Of a stretch of DNA of 64,000 nt, positions 12,640 through 24,931 are shown piece after piece. A program made the position numbers and the translations under genes. This DNA comes from Sphaeramia orbicularis (Eukaryota > Chordata > Actinopteri > Kurtiformes > Apogonidae): positions 35,033,327 to 35,097,326 of the forward strand of contig NC_043963.1 in assembly GCF_902148855.1 (NCBI RefSeq), written 5' to 3'. The notes beneath the pieces were generated by a model, which was not told the origin of the DNA, did no database searches, and worked only from the letters and a program-made list of their open reading frames with translations. Position 1 is the first letter of the stretch; the number at the start of each line of letters is the position of its first letter.

Positions 12640-12950
12640 GCTCTGATGTGTGTCAATAGGCAGTCGAGGCCCTGGGATCAGTGCGGCCGTGCTCGGATTA
12701 CCTCCGTGGCTTGAATTGAACCCTCATCCTGCCTCTGACATGATGATGCTGGGGCCGCTGTTGACACCAGACCCTCATATAACCCTCCAACACTGTCAAG
12801 CCTCATTATGTGTCAGCTCTTGACCCTCACAAGACTGGGAATTAAGCGGCGTTGACAGACGATTGTCACCGGCAGCCAGAGAGGTCACTGCCGTTAATGC
12901 AGTTCCAGGAGGTGAAGATGACAGCCATCTATGCCATGTTTATGGAGCTG
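12640..12950. promoter_or_regulatory. Candidate non-coding element rich in TALE (MEIS/PREP) motifs
   Basis: This block is clearly more GC-rich than its flanks. It carries CTGTCA (12793-12798), TGTCAGC (12811-12817), TGACAG (12853-12858) and TGACAG (12919-12924) within about 130 bp. No open frame makes sense of it. It lies 3.3 kb upstream of hoxc1a. Whether it is conserved between fish cannot be judged from one sequence. Confidence 0.35.
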
Positions 12951-13679
12951 GAGCTCATCAATGTGGCATCATGATAGAGCTGTAAAATGGCACATGGAGA
13001 ATGAGGAACAAAGCAAGAGAGAGGCAGAAACAGAGAAGAGAAGGGCTGAGGTACAAGCAGACAGATATTCAAGTGTGGTACATTGACTGTTTGAGAGATG
13101 GCTACCCATTTGATTGATAGAGCGTGTCAGGGTTTTTTTCAGATATTGACATTTTTGAAAAATAGTGATGTGAGGATTCAGGTTTAGCTTAGTGTATACC
13201 CAGCCCACACACAATCCAGGGAATACCACTTCTAAAAAAAAAAAAAATCCATTCTCAGTGTGAAATTCGAATATTTGTGCTTGCATCGTTGTAGAATTGT
13301 ATGAAATCTGTCACAGGACATAAACCGTAATCACATGTATCCATTGCAGTTACTGCAATGACCAGGGACATTAACCCATAAAGACTGGAGACCAAACCAT
13401 CTACTGATCTAAAATATTTAATAAGTTCTGAACCACGAAGCCTATCAATACATGTACATAATTGGTGTAAAATACAGTTTGTCATCTTTTCATGGTCATC
13501 AGATATGAACCATTTGGACATTCAGAGGCTCCGTCATTACCATGGAAACACTGTCAACTTCTACAACATTAATTCACCAGTAAAACCCATGGAGTTGGAT
13601 CAATGGCAGTGGATGGAGACAGTGGTTTTTATGTTCAGCTAATGATATCTTTAATGAAAAAGTCACGTTTTGTTCAGTT

Positions 13680-14575
13680 TTCACTGTAACAAATTTCTGT
13701 CATTTCTACAGTAACAAATTACAGTAGCTTCTTGTTCTAACAATTTACAAGGTGTAACTGTACATTGCAATGCATTATGGGTGAGAAAAAAAACAAAAAC
13801 ATTCATGATAACTTCAAGCATTTGTTCACAGCATCACATTGTAAAATTACAGGATGGTTGTGTTTTCACTTGGTCCTGACTGTAAACAATACAATTACAC
13901 ACTGTTAGTATTAGAAGGACATGAAGGAGGACACAGGGAAGTGAACCCCACATCCATCCATTCAGTAAAGTGGAAGTAAGACATTATTAGCCCACAAAAT
14001 TAAAATGTGATTCAAGTAGTGACTTCATGCAATATAATTTGACCGTGTAGACATCTATTTTAAGTCAGCGTGTAGACATGTCAAAACCAGCATTGTAGTA
14101 AGAATAATGTTTCTTTATTTGTGTGAGTGACTGTATTTCACATTATTTTATTTATCTTAGTCGTGTTTCACACGGAATATACGGGATGTAGGATTCATGC
14201 ATTGTTTTTGCAAATGTTAGCCAGTGAAAAACTGTTTAAGTTAAGCTAATGCTAGCTGTGTGCATTAGCCCTGTTCAGAAATGCCTCCGATAGTCCAGGC
14301 TCTTGTTAGCGCCGTTAGCACGACTACAGTCGAACTGAGGCAGTCAAAACTAAAAAAAAAAAAAAAAAAAAATACAATTAATGGTTGTTTCTAATATAAA
14401 ACAATACAGTGCTGTAATTTATATACAGTAAAAACCTGTGAAAAAAAAAAAAGTATCCAGTAATATACAATAATTATTTTACAGTAATTAGCAAACAATT
14501 TTACAGCACTTACTTGGCAACGTTTTTGCCTGGTATTTACTGTAAAAAAAATTTTTTAACAGTTTTCTCTGTTTC
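13680..14575. repeat. Probable remnant of a non-autonomous DNA transposon rich in ACTGTAA/TTACAGT motifs
   Basis: Both ends carry repeated CACTGTAA/TTTACAGT-like motifs in roughly inverted arrangement: CACTGTAACAAATTTCTG on the left and TTTACTGTAAAAAAAATTTT on the right, with many CAGTAA copies inside plus A-runs. Such CTGTAA-dense AT-rich units are common interspersed repeats in fish. Boundaries and family are uncertain, and I cannot show a clean target-site duplication. Confidence 0.4.
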
Positions 14576-17500
14576 TGATATAATAACCGTTAACTTTAAT
14601 CTGAGCTTCTAGGAATATCTACATGATCAGTAAATTAAATACAAGAAGATACATGGTTTTCATTGAAAAAACACAAAATACAGAGGATAGTATCATAATA
14701 AATGGTGATAAATCATTTTAAAAATTTGAATTTATGTTGGAACTGCCACAAAAGTAACACTGGGTCTTTATAGGTTAAACATAACTACATTCATACAACA
14801 TGTAATGTTATTTTAAGTGAATAAATACTTATATTAATATAATCTGTTTGTCTCTAAAGGATCCTCTCTCCACCACACAAGCTCAACAACATGACACTGA
14901 AGCAATACCTTTCTAATACCAGGACTTTTCAACAATAGCCTGTAGTATGTACTGCAGCGCTTCACAGCTTCAGTGAGCCAAGAGGCTTGGAGTCGGCAGA
15001 ATCCCAAACATCATGACAACAAGCCATCAGTCATCTTCCCCCCAAGCTGCTGTGCACACTTGTGTGTTTCCGGAGTTCTTACTGTGGGAAATGAGCAGGG
15101 TTAAACATGAAACAGGAGGAAATGTTCGTCATTGCACCACACTCTGTAATATTCTCCCTCATACTGCACTGTGTTCGCTGCAGGGAAAAAGAAGGAGTGG
15201 ATTTTAATTTTTTTGGTCTTAAACATCCCCTGCTTGTTCACAATGCACATCAGTAGTCGACTGTGCACGCTAATCATGCTTAATAGCAAAACGCTAATAG
15301 AAAAATGACTCTGTATTAATTTAGCACTAATCTTCTGTCTGAGTAGCAGGAAGGATTCATAGTGTATAATATTACAGTCACAAAAAGAAAAAAAAAACAT
15401 CAGTGTAGCAAAGTTACAAGGTAAAAGTTAAGATAAATAAAGTGGTAGATATCCATATTGAACTATCTGACAGCATCATATATTTTCCTGCTCGCTCCAG
15501 CTCTTCACTGAAGTTTTATGATGTTTACACTGAATGTAACTCCAGACCTTAGACATGTTTCAAGTGAAAATGTTCAAAAAATGAAAATACTCTAATGCAT
15601 TTTCATACAAAAATCAGCTCAATGTATCCTGATTATATTTTTGGAAGATTTGAACTGAAATGTAAGCATATTTTCCGAGGCTTTGAACAATATTTGGCGA
15701 CACAGCATGAGCTTGTAATGACTGACACACCAGCTGGGCCGCTGCTGGTTGTTTGGACTAAAATACTGACAAACAGAAATGACACAAAGTTACTGTTACT
15801 GTGTGTGATATGTGTAGTTTAGCATGGTTTAGCAAAGGAATAATGGGAAGATGGGGAAACTAACATAACTTCAAAAGCTAAAATAATTTTCTCTTTTAAT
15901 TTTTTTCTATAAAGAATAAGTAAAAGTGGTGCATTAGTTCAATAAATCAACTCACCCCTATAGAATGGAAATCACAAGCTTGACATATACATAAAAAGAT
16001 CATTTAAACATAAAATCAAAATAAGGCATACATTTGGAAGTGAGAAATAAAGTGTGCAATGAAACAGAAAGGAAATGTGCTTGAAATGTTGGAATCAAAG
16101 CCACATCTTCATCCATCTTCATGTGAATCTGAAGAGGTCTGAAGTTGAAATATCGTCCTGCAAAGATGCATATCAATCCAATCCATTAAACACATAGACT
16201 TATAGGATGCAGTCGCAACCACCGTGTTTACCTAATCTCTCAAAGGGAGATTTATCTTCTCATGTGTCAAAATAATTCTGGAAGCTTTGATCCAATTCAC
16301 CACAAATACAGAAAATAAAAAACGTTTGATATTTGTTAAAAAATCTTTCCCTTGTCGTTAACGTGCATTACATTCCTATTTACATTACAGGAAAGATCCC
16401 ATCTCTGTTTTATGTTTCCAAACAAAAAAAAAAAAACAGTTTATCATCTTGGTGAAATATGAGTTTTTTATATTTTACTACATTAATGTAAATCTCCATC
16501 TTCCTTTACACATTTTTGACAATCTGCTCAAATGTTCATCTATTTCTTCTGCATAAAGACTGGTGCCAGGTCTCTGCCATAACAATTTAGATGATTTAAC
16601 ACTGATAAACAAAAGTTTGTTTATTTATTAAATCATGGCGTTTTATGGTGTTCATGTGGAATATTCAGGTATCTACTATTGCACAGACCTCCAACTGATT
16701 TATACTTGTGTTTTATTTGATTAAAAGTGGAAAACTGATTTTATTTTATTCCTCCTCTAATATTTAGGTTGTTAAAGGGTTAGTATAAGTGATCCTAAAT
16801 AAACTATTTTGACATTTATGAGCATTTAAGAATAATAATGGTAATAAAGCAAATATAACCATGATGATAAAAATAATGATATCTAACATTTAGATCTTAT
16901 TTCAGAACCAATTGGTAAATGAGCTGTTAACTACATAACCAGAGCTAATGGAGGTTAAATAATGGAAATTCTGCTTCACATGTTACAGGAAGAACAGTAA
17001 AATAAAACAGAAGTCAGCAAAACATTCAAACAAAGGTTTTTTTAAGGAAATGTGTCCAAAATACACTATGCATTGATTACTTCCCGGGTGATGAAGTCAT
17101 TGAGTGTTGATGATTCTTGATTGATCAATAACGGTCAACACGTGGCATTTAGCAGGTGACTGTTGTGAGTTCATTCATTTGGCTGCTTGTGTCTTTCTGA
17201 AGAGGAAGTGAATCGCTCGCCGTGCATAGTGCCGCCTCACCACAGCTGAGACAGTTTCATCACCAACTTACCTTTTTATTGTCACCGATCATCCTTAACT
17301 GGAAAGCATTTAAAATGTCATTGATCTTGATAATGCTGTGCCGTAATATGACAGTAACAGTTGTATGAGATTCAGGAAGTCAAATTTCCGAGATTGATGA
17401 GTCGTAGCAGTTGAGTTATAATCCATCTACCTGAGTGATGCTCAGGCTCTGTTCCACATGAAGGAGCAGACAAATAAATAAAACCCATAAAGGTGACACA

Positions 17501-20476
17501 GGAAATTGATACTTAACAATCATCTTGAGCAACAAGCACCTAGAGAGACTGGTGGGCAGCAGTAAGTACTGTGGAGGGAGAAGGCTGAGAAGGTTAATAG
17601 GTCATAAAGAGAACAAAACCTCCTAAAGGCCGGGCATAAAAGTTTAGAATTTTGTTCAGCAGAGGATCGGAGTACTGCATGAAACAGCCTCTGATGGGTT
17701 GATTTTATTTCTGTGATTTTTTATAGAGCATATAATTCTATTATCAAACATTTTAATGCTTTAAACATTGCAATTGCAGTGTCTTTGTAGTTACTCTATT
17801 GGCCATAAGCTTTTCACTGGGTTTTCCACAGTAAATGCAAATGAAATTTTTACTTTTAGAAATATATAAAATATTTATAGTCAAATAAATTCACAAATTT
17901 AATTTAAGTCAGTCATGCAGCATTTATGGACGGCGTTCTCTGTTGTTGTAAACGCTGCAATGGAACGCTTTACAATAAGGGTGCATTAATTAACATTAGC
18001 TAATGCAGAAATAAGCATAAACAAACAGTTAGCTAATGTGTATCCACTGAATATTCTGTTCTATTTGTCTCTTTTTGCAAGTCAATGCAATTATTACAAT
18101 TGCCATTACTGTCAATACAAGTTAGCAAGCATTGTTATGTGCTTATTGTTTGATGACTGTGGATGTTTTGATATCCCTGCATATTCACTTTCCACAGAAA
18201 AAGTGTTTCAGACTATGTTTGTTAATGTGCAATGACGGAATGTAGTTTTGTTTCCCTTTAATGAATGACCTCTATTGTATTCAGTGCAAGCTAAAACCTC
18301 ACCTACACACCTGGGAATGATTTCATCATGGCTGTGAGAACAGCAGAGTATCTTATTGTGTTTTGATGAAGGTTTGTTTGCAGAAATATCATCCTGATGG
18401 GGGAAAAAAAAGATATGATGCAACACATTATTGTGCTATAAGAATGTCTTTATTCAAATTTGTCATTTTTATTCCATGAAATGAGATCTGTGTCCATAAT
18501 ATGTGGTGTAAATATAAGTCTGTGGGTTCTGTTGTAAACAATAAACAGTAAATTAAGACTAGAGACAATGAAGAATTCTGGGTAATCTGGAAAAAGTTGC
18601 ATCATAAGGCTCAGATGTTTGATAGAGTCTCAAAGACAGGCCAAGTACGAGCTGGGACTGTCACATTTATTATGACCATTATCATGTATAGTAATCCCCA
18701 TATAATGGATGGATTTAGGACTTTATAACCTAAGACTCTGGTGGACAGCAGTAGCTTAATATGGATTATGTTTGGTTAAAACCCGGGCAGAAAGCTAATA
18801 GTACATTTAAAGCCATGAGTCTTTGTTAAACACGCTGCAGTTTTGTTTTCACAGGAGCTTAAGAAAAGTCTTTATGCATAGAACATTTTTCAAGTCTAAC
18901 CCCAAAATCAGTTTCACAACAGCTGCAAATGGGACAGTGGGCCATCAGTCACTGTAAAGGACATAACGCAAAATTCTGAAATTAATGATTGACCGTAACC
19001 AAAGCCGGTTTCATGGCAGCACGGCTTGTATCATTTATCACTTCAAAGATCCACTTAATGCATCGCTCGGGTCTGATCAAAGCCCAGAATTGAATTAAAA
19101 AAACATGTACAGATTTTTGGCTTTGGCTTCTAAAAACAAATGTCATCATAGTGGGGGAGGGAGCCGGGTGACTGAGAAGGAAATAATGACTTTAGTTGCT
19201 TTAACAAGAAGCAACCCAGTGTGAGAACAACTGGCTAACTTAATGTTCAAATGGAGGTCGACAACCCCCCCTTCCTTTGCAGTGGGGCCCTTGGGGGGCT
19301 TTCCTTGACCCCTGGGGATCCCCCTTGACCTTATTCACAGAATTACTGCACTCCAGTGTGTGGATCCTCCTTGCTTTTAGTGTCAGGAAAGAGAATGTGT
19401 TGAGGAACCAGAGGTAAAGGTCCTATTGAGCCTCGGCACCATTAACACCATAAATCACCCAGCATATGCAAGAATCTGAGGAATCCAACACTGTCTGCCT
19501 TCTTTTCCACAGTCTTTGCTCTTTCTGTGTCTTTGTAAGCAAGCATATTTGTAGAGAAGAACTTTATCTTTCTTTTGCCCTTTATTACTTTCCTCTTAAA
19601 TTACCCCGCTGTCAACACATCTTTAATACAGATGTGGTGTATTTAATTTTATTCTAAATTTCCCAAGCCACCCTTCCCAACGACGTCTGAGACCTTGGAG
19701 CAAATGGTGTCAAATATTTACAGAATGACAGCTGATCCAGAGACTGATTAGGTCATGAATTAGGAGCAGGAAGTCGTTTTACGCAGGACCAGTAGGGGAT
19801 CAGTTTCCTTGTTACCTCCACTATTTCATAGCTGTCAGTAGTCCTCAGTGACAGCTCATTTACAGTACAGCCACTGATATAAAACTGTCAGCATGTCCAC
19901 AAATTGAGTGGAGTTTTGTTTAGAATATTGATACCAGAGCTTTGATTATCAAGCCTAAAAGAGAGTTTGCTCCTTCATCATAGTCGTGAAAGTTGCTGTC
20001 TATCTTGAGTAACTGTTGAAACCCAGGAGAAGCCGTGACCCACTTCTGTCAAATAAACGCATAATGCCTCATGCCTATAATTTAGCTCTGTAGATGAGTT
20101 TTTTTTTTTTTTAAGCAGAAAGCAGCAAGAAGAAAATAATTGTTCCATGACGTCGTTTGTAGTGAAGAATTCATGTGTCACAATGGCTCAGAGGATGCCA
20201 GTTAAAAACATAGTATCTTCATTGTTCTTTAAAATAATATGTTGTCATTAGTGATTGAACCTCATTGGTCTGTTGTGGCCTATGGGCTGCTGGAAGGGCT
20301 TCTAAGCTACACAACTAACATGCCCCCTGAGAGGGAGGCCAGCCCCAACTTGCAGCAGTACAATTTGGCTATTGAAAAGGCGAGGGGTTGAGAAGGAGGA
20401 GGCAGGAGATCTTGTCGTGGCGCACAGTGGGTTCAGAGCTTGTGGTTGGAGTGCTGGAAAGACTGCCTTGTCTCGG

Positions 20477-20486
20477 TGATTAATGG
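20477..20486 (+). promoter_or_regulatory. Candidate PBX-HOX site downstream of hoxc3a
   Basis: TGATTAATGG, an exact copy of the decamer found in the hoxc1a intron at 6240-6249. It lies about 840 bp past the hoxc3a stop, possibly in or near its 3' UTR, and 11 kb upstream of hoxc1a. Confidence 0.3.
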
Positions 20487-21320
20487 CGGGGAACTCGAAG
20501 GCAGGAACGAGGGAGAGGCTTATGTGGCAAGATTGTGCAACTTGAATGCACAATACTGTAGAGTTTTCAATGAATGTAAGGCATGGCTTAATTTGATTAC
20601 AGAATCGTTCTCATTTTTCCCATTTGGGAGCTAATCCAGGAATCCTTAATCATGAAATATACTGCGGGAAAAATGTAATTTTAATCAGCGATGAATAGGG
20701 TAAACATTGCACGAGAGCTACCGTTTTCCCAAATGCATTTATTAAGCATGTACAGTATATGACATCTCAATTAATCAAGAACAGTATCAAAGACTTTCTG
20801 TAATGGCTTTAACAAAAATATAACATCATTCAATATGAACATTATTCTGCCCATTTCACAGTTAAAACATTTTACATAAATGAACTACTATTTACAGTAA
20901 TGAAAAAGAGGCCTAATGTGACACTTACAAACCACTTAGTTATAATCTGACAACAAAAGGAAATAGAAAACACACTTAAGATTCCAACATGCATTAACAT
21001 GCAACAATGCAAATGTAACAGACACATAATTGCAGCAAAGAAATGTTTAGATATTAACTGGTCAAGTGTGCCATGCATGCTGTCTATGTACAACATGAAC
21101 AGCAAGTTAGAAGACCTGCAGTCACCATGCCTGAGAAAATGGGAGCACTTTAATTAACGCGTGTTCATATAGTCTAATTAAAATGTTTCATGAATGTTGA
21201 AAAGGCTTGTTTAGGGGGTTCCAACCCAGCAATGCTAATCAAAGATCCTCCAGTTTTTCATGAGTGAAAGTAGATGTATCATTGAGGTTTTGATGAGCAC
21301 AGGAGGGTTATTATGATACT

Positions 21321-24300
21321 CTAGGGCCAGTTGGAAATGCCAGCATGATGATGACTATCTACGGCTGCACATGATGATGCAGGACCATTTGAAACAGATG
21401 GAAGTAGACAGTTCAGACTGGAAACGTCCACTGGGTTAACGTGAATGCAGTGAGAGCTGCTGGCATCACTGTGAGAAGACCAGAATGAGGAAGACATGGG
21501 AGCACAATCCATGAAGTGCATATATGAATGGGATGAAGAAGTTCTCACAGCACATGCACCTGGGAGCTTCAGCTGCACGTCACATGACCTGGACGATGGG
21601 TTCCACTGAGACAGACCGGCCACTTTTCCGTACTTTTGCTCCTTTTTGTGCCTCATCCTGCGGTTCTGAAACCAGATCTTTACCTGGCGATCTGTGAGTT
21701 TCAGTCCCGCGGCCATCTCCAGCCTCCGAGGCCGACACAGATACGGGCTGAAGTGAAACTCCTTCTCCAGCTCCAGCAGCTGGCTGTTGGTGAACGCCGT
21801 TCTCTCCCTCTTGACGCCGTTTCTGGCTCGGCTTCGGCCCAGGGGACCAGCCTCCGCACTGGCTGATACAGGAGGAGACATGAGGAAGAGAGGGAGTTGA
21901 AAACAATAGTTACCATGGGTTTGTTTGGACGTTCAATAAAGTTTGAGTGGGAATGTTGTCAATAGGGGAAAATTCCATAATAACATAATAATCTTTCAGC
22001 AAATTGTAATTCTAGAGGTCTGGGAAGAAACTAGACTCCCGCATCTTCTTGGCTCTGTTTTCCAACCTGTCAACGTGAAGGAGTAATGTGGCAACTGATA
22101 TTTTGGCTTGACTTTTCCATAGCAGCGCGACTTGTGTGTTATGATATGTATCTGTATACAGTCTGTAGTTAGGACAGAGAGGAGAGAGCTGCAGGAGGTG
22201 GAGCTGTAATAAACTCAGGTGTTTTTCTTCCCGATTTATGCCTTTTGAAGCTTTAAGCAGGGGTCTGAGGTTCTTCAGTCTGGGAATTTAGTGTCCCAAA
22301 TACTTACTTTCCTGCATTCTGATTTTTTATTTTTTATATGTGGTTTTAGGTGTTAGCTTATGCTAGAAATGTTTTTATATAAGTAAAAAAAATTAACCAA
22401 AATTTGGGCTACAGATGACGACTGGAATTACAGTTGTGGGAAAAAATTATTAGACCACCCTTGTTTTCTTCAATTTCTTGTTCATTTTAATGCCTGGTAC
22501 AACTAAAGGTATATCTGATTGGACAAATATAATGATAACAACAAAAATAGCCCATGAGAGTTGAATTTAAGAGTTGATATCTAGCCGTATTCCGTCTTTT
22601 TTTTTTTTTTATAATAACCAAAATCACATAAGTTCTTACATCAATAGCTATGGCATTGTACTGACAAAAACAGTGCTTTTAAGCATTCCATGTTTTCTTT
22701 TCTGTCTGTTTTAGTCACATAATACACACAGGAGTTAGTACTTCATTGCATAACCATTGTTTTTGATGACTTTTGATGGTTTAATAATTTTTTCCACAAC
22801 TGTATAATGGGCTGTAACAGGCTACAACAGGCTGCAAGACATTTTCACTGCTTTCAATTATTTATTCTCCTGAAGATCAGCTTTAGAGTGCATTTAATAC
22901 TACCGCTCCAGAGACCACAAACATATAAGCATGATTTAATCATGTGTCCTCTTGTGTATTTTATTCCAGTAAGTAAGTCAAGTTGCTACTGAACGTCAAT
23001 AATAAATAACCTTAAATAGTGCATAGTTAAATCCTGTATAAACCACCTGTGATTAAATATGTCATTTGATTTTTGTTTTATCATCAAAACTTTCGGCATA
23101 TAAAAAAATCAAGCATATGTGTGAGTTAAATCTAGCTCTGCAACACATTTTAGCCATAAATGATCAAATTATTAATAGAATGGGACCTTGTTAAGTGTCT
23201 CTGTGTTAGAATCAATGGATGTATGAGCTCATAATTCATATTCTGGAAGTTTTCTTTTCATGTTTGTTGTGGGGATAAATTAAGAGCGGGAAACATCTCC
23301 CCTGCGACCCCCCACACCTCCTTGAAAACAGTGCCTCTGAGTGTCACATGTCTATTAAGTCTATCACCATGTGTGTGCCCTCCATGGGAGAACTTCATGT
23401 TAGTCCTCAGCCAATCAACCTGAGACAAAGTAGGGCCCTCAGCTCTTCTTGTGTATTCAGTCATGCTCAGACAGTGTACAAGACTGGCTGTCGACTGTGT
23501 CATGTGTTCGGGGAAAGTTACCTCCCGAAGAAACAGTCTGGGGGAAACATCTGACGCCACTACGGCTGTCTGACAGGCCACATTAATCACGGCTACACAC
23601 GGAAGCAGACCTGTCAAAACCCCATCTCAGTCACTTAAAAGGTACCTTGGGACCACCACTGAAAATAACCACCATTAGAGATTCCATTTGACATGTATAT
23701 GAGCAATACCGGGGCCCTGTTGATAACAATACAGCATACAGGAGTTAATGGATATTAAAAAGGGCCTAACGTGACCTCAGAGAGAAAACAACACTGCTTT
23801 ACTCATCTGTACTTCACTAGGGGGCTGGAGATTATTTTTCTCTCTTTTTTTAATATTTTTAATGAATATTTATGTGAGAAGAAATGATCATTATGAATTC
23901 TTCAAGTATGGATGATAATGATATTTCCTGATAATAGAGAATCATTGTAAGTGTAGTTCATAGTTCATACAGCGACTTATCTTTTTAAAACATCACTTGA
24001 CCACGAGAACATTTGTTTTACTGTCCTGTACTTTTTCTAATCAATTATACATGTATTTAAAACTTCTCCCAGCAGATATACATCTTATTAATGTACTTTT
24101 GTTCCTAATAAATTATGCAGGTGGCCAAGGTGAGACTAGTGAATCAATGACTTAGAGAACAGGAGGTTTTTTAGTTACAGCATGCATTCATTGTCTCCAG
24201 GAAATGTAATTTTTCAGGCAGATAACAACAAATAGTCAATGGATTGTTTTTGCAGCACAGAAGTTAGGTATGTTCATGCAACTCTTTATGTAAGGCACAC

Positions 24301-24732
24301 ACTGGTGACCTTTGCATCAGAAATCCACCTCATTTAAAGACGACTGTCAACAAATCAAATAACTAAACTTTAACAAACGAAATTAGCATTACCAGATTGT
24401 TCTGAGTCACTTGTCCGTGGGTTCATCCAGGGAAAAATTAATCCAGAGTGGCAGATGGTGAGTAGACTGCAGCTCCTGCTCTTGATGCCCATCTTGCCCT
24501 TGGCATGGCAGTGACCCACGGTGTCCGGTGGGCTCTGGAACTGCTCACGTGGGTTCAACCTGGAACTGACACCAGCAGAGGAGGTCAGATTTTGCTGATT
24601 AAGTTCTGCTTCTTGGCCTCGTCCTCCTCCTCCTTCATTGTATCCAGAGCTCAGCTTTGGCACATGTCCAGAGCTCATAGGAAAAGTGTTGCCATGCAGC
24701 TGCAGTGGGAGGGCAGACAGTTGGGGGTCCAT
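21321..24732 (-). CDS. hoxc3a: hoxc3a, Hox paralogue group 3 homeodomain protein; exons 24732-24393 and 21862-21321
   Basis: Nuclear homeodomain transcription factor, predicted 293 aa. Exon 1 starts at an ATG at 24732 preceded in frame by a stop (TGA), and ends with the hexapeptide IFPWM at about 99-103. The donor TCTG|GTAATG at 24393 and acceptor TATCAG at 21863, after a strong pyrimidine tract, are both phase 1 and rejoin as alanine. The homeodomain (about 130-189) has the PG3-like ELEKEFHF and [11 protein letters not shown] and intact KIWFQNRRM, but is clearly divergent: SP for the usual NR before [17 protein letters not shown] in helix 2, and RMRHKKEQ. The protein is shorter than typical Hox3 proteins (about 400 aa), and I do not recognise the conserved Hox3 C-terminal domain. 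PG2 was considered: the IFPWM hexapeptide, the RRMRHKKEQ end and the position next to hoxc4a favour PG3. The frame is intact throughout, so it is not evidently a pseudogene. Confidence 0.88.
21863..24392 (-). other. hoxc3a intron (2.5 kb)
   Basis: Bounded by GTAATG donor and TATCAG acceptor. It contains a complete MITE (22431-22802) and otherwise AT-rich sequence without recognised features. Confidence 0.8.
22431..22802. mobile_element. Tc1/mariner-type MITE, complete, with TA target duplication
   Basis: The left end reads CAGTTGTGGGAAAAAATTAT and the right end, read inverted, CAGTTGTGGAAAAAATTATT; the terminal inverted repeats extend about 30 bp with one indel and a few mismatches. TA dinucleotides flank both ends (22429-22430 and 22803-22804), as expected for Tc1/mariner insertion. 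At 372 bp with no transposase frame it is non-autonomous. The terminal sequence is of a type that recurs in fish genomes. It sits in the hoxc3a intron. Confidence 0.85.
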
Positions 24733-24910
24733 GGACCCAGCTCATCAAACTGTCTCAAATAAAACCAGGAATCCCTCAGCAGTAGTAAAGACCTGTGTCT
24801 GTCTAATATCCGATCACAATTAACCTGAATGTATAAAGGCATGCAGGGAAGAGCACTTGGAGTAACTATGTGGAACATTTGAATAATATTTACCAGAAGG
24901 GTGCCGTAGT

Positions 24911-24931
24911 CACGTGTGGCTCTCCTCCAAT
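24911..24931 (-). promoter_or_regulatory. E-box/CCAAT pair upstream of hoxc3a
   Basis: CACGTG (24911-24916), 10 bp, CCAAT (24927-24931), about 180 bp upstream of the hoxc3a ATG. The same two motifs with identical spacing and orientation occur upstream of hoxc4a. Likely binders by motif are USF/MYC-type bHLH proteins and NF-Y. Confidence 0.5.

Larger units (their letters stand above)
9368..21320. other. hoxc3a-hoxc1a intergenic region (12 kb)
   Basis: No coding exon with a family motif is visible. No PG2 gene is present: there is no PG2 homeobox or hexapeptide. Contents: hoxc1a promoter motifs near 9.5 kb; an (ATTC)n tract at 10157-10189; a (TTA)n tract at 11444-11484; a GC-richer block at 12.64-12.95 kb with repeated TGACAG-type motifs; a CTGTAA-rich repeat near 13.68-14.57 kb; single PBX-HOX matches at 17118 and 20477. 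The rest is AT-rich sequence in which I see nothing specific. Confidence 0.65.

Noticed and set aside
9368-21320. Possible hoxc2a gene or pseudogene
   Set aside because: No PG2 homeobox remnant is recognisable in the available frames.
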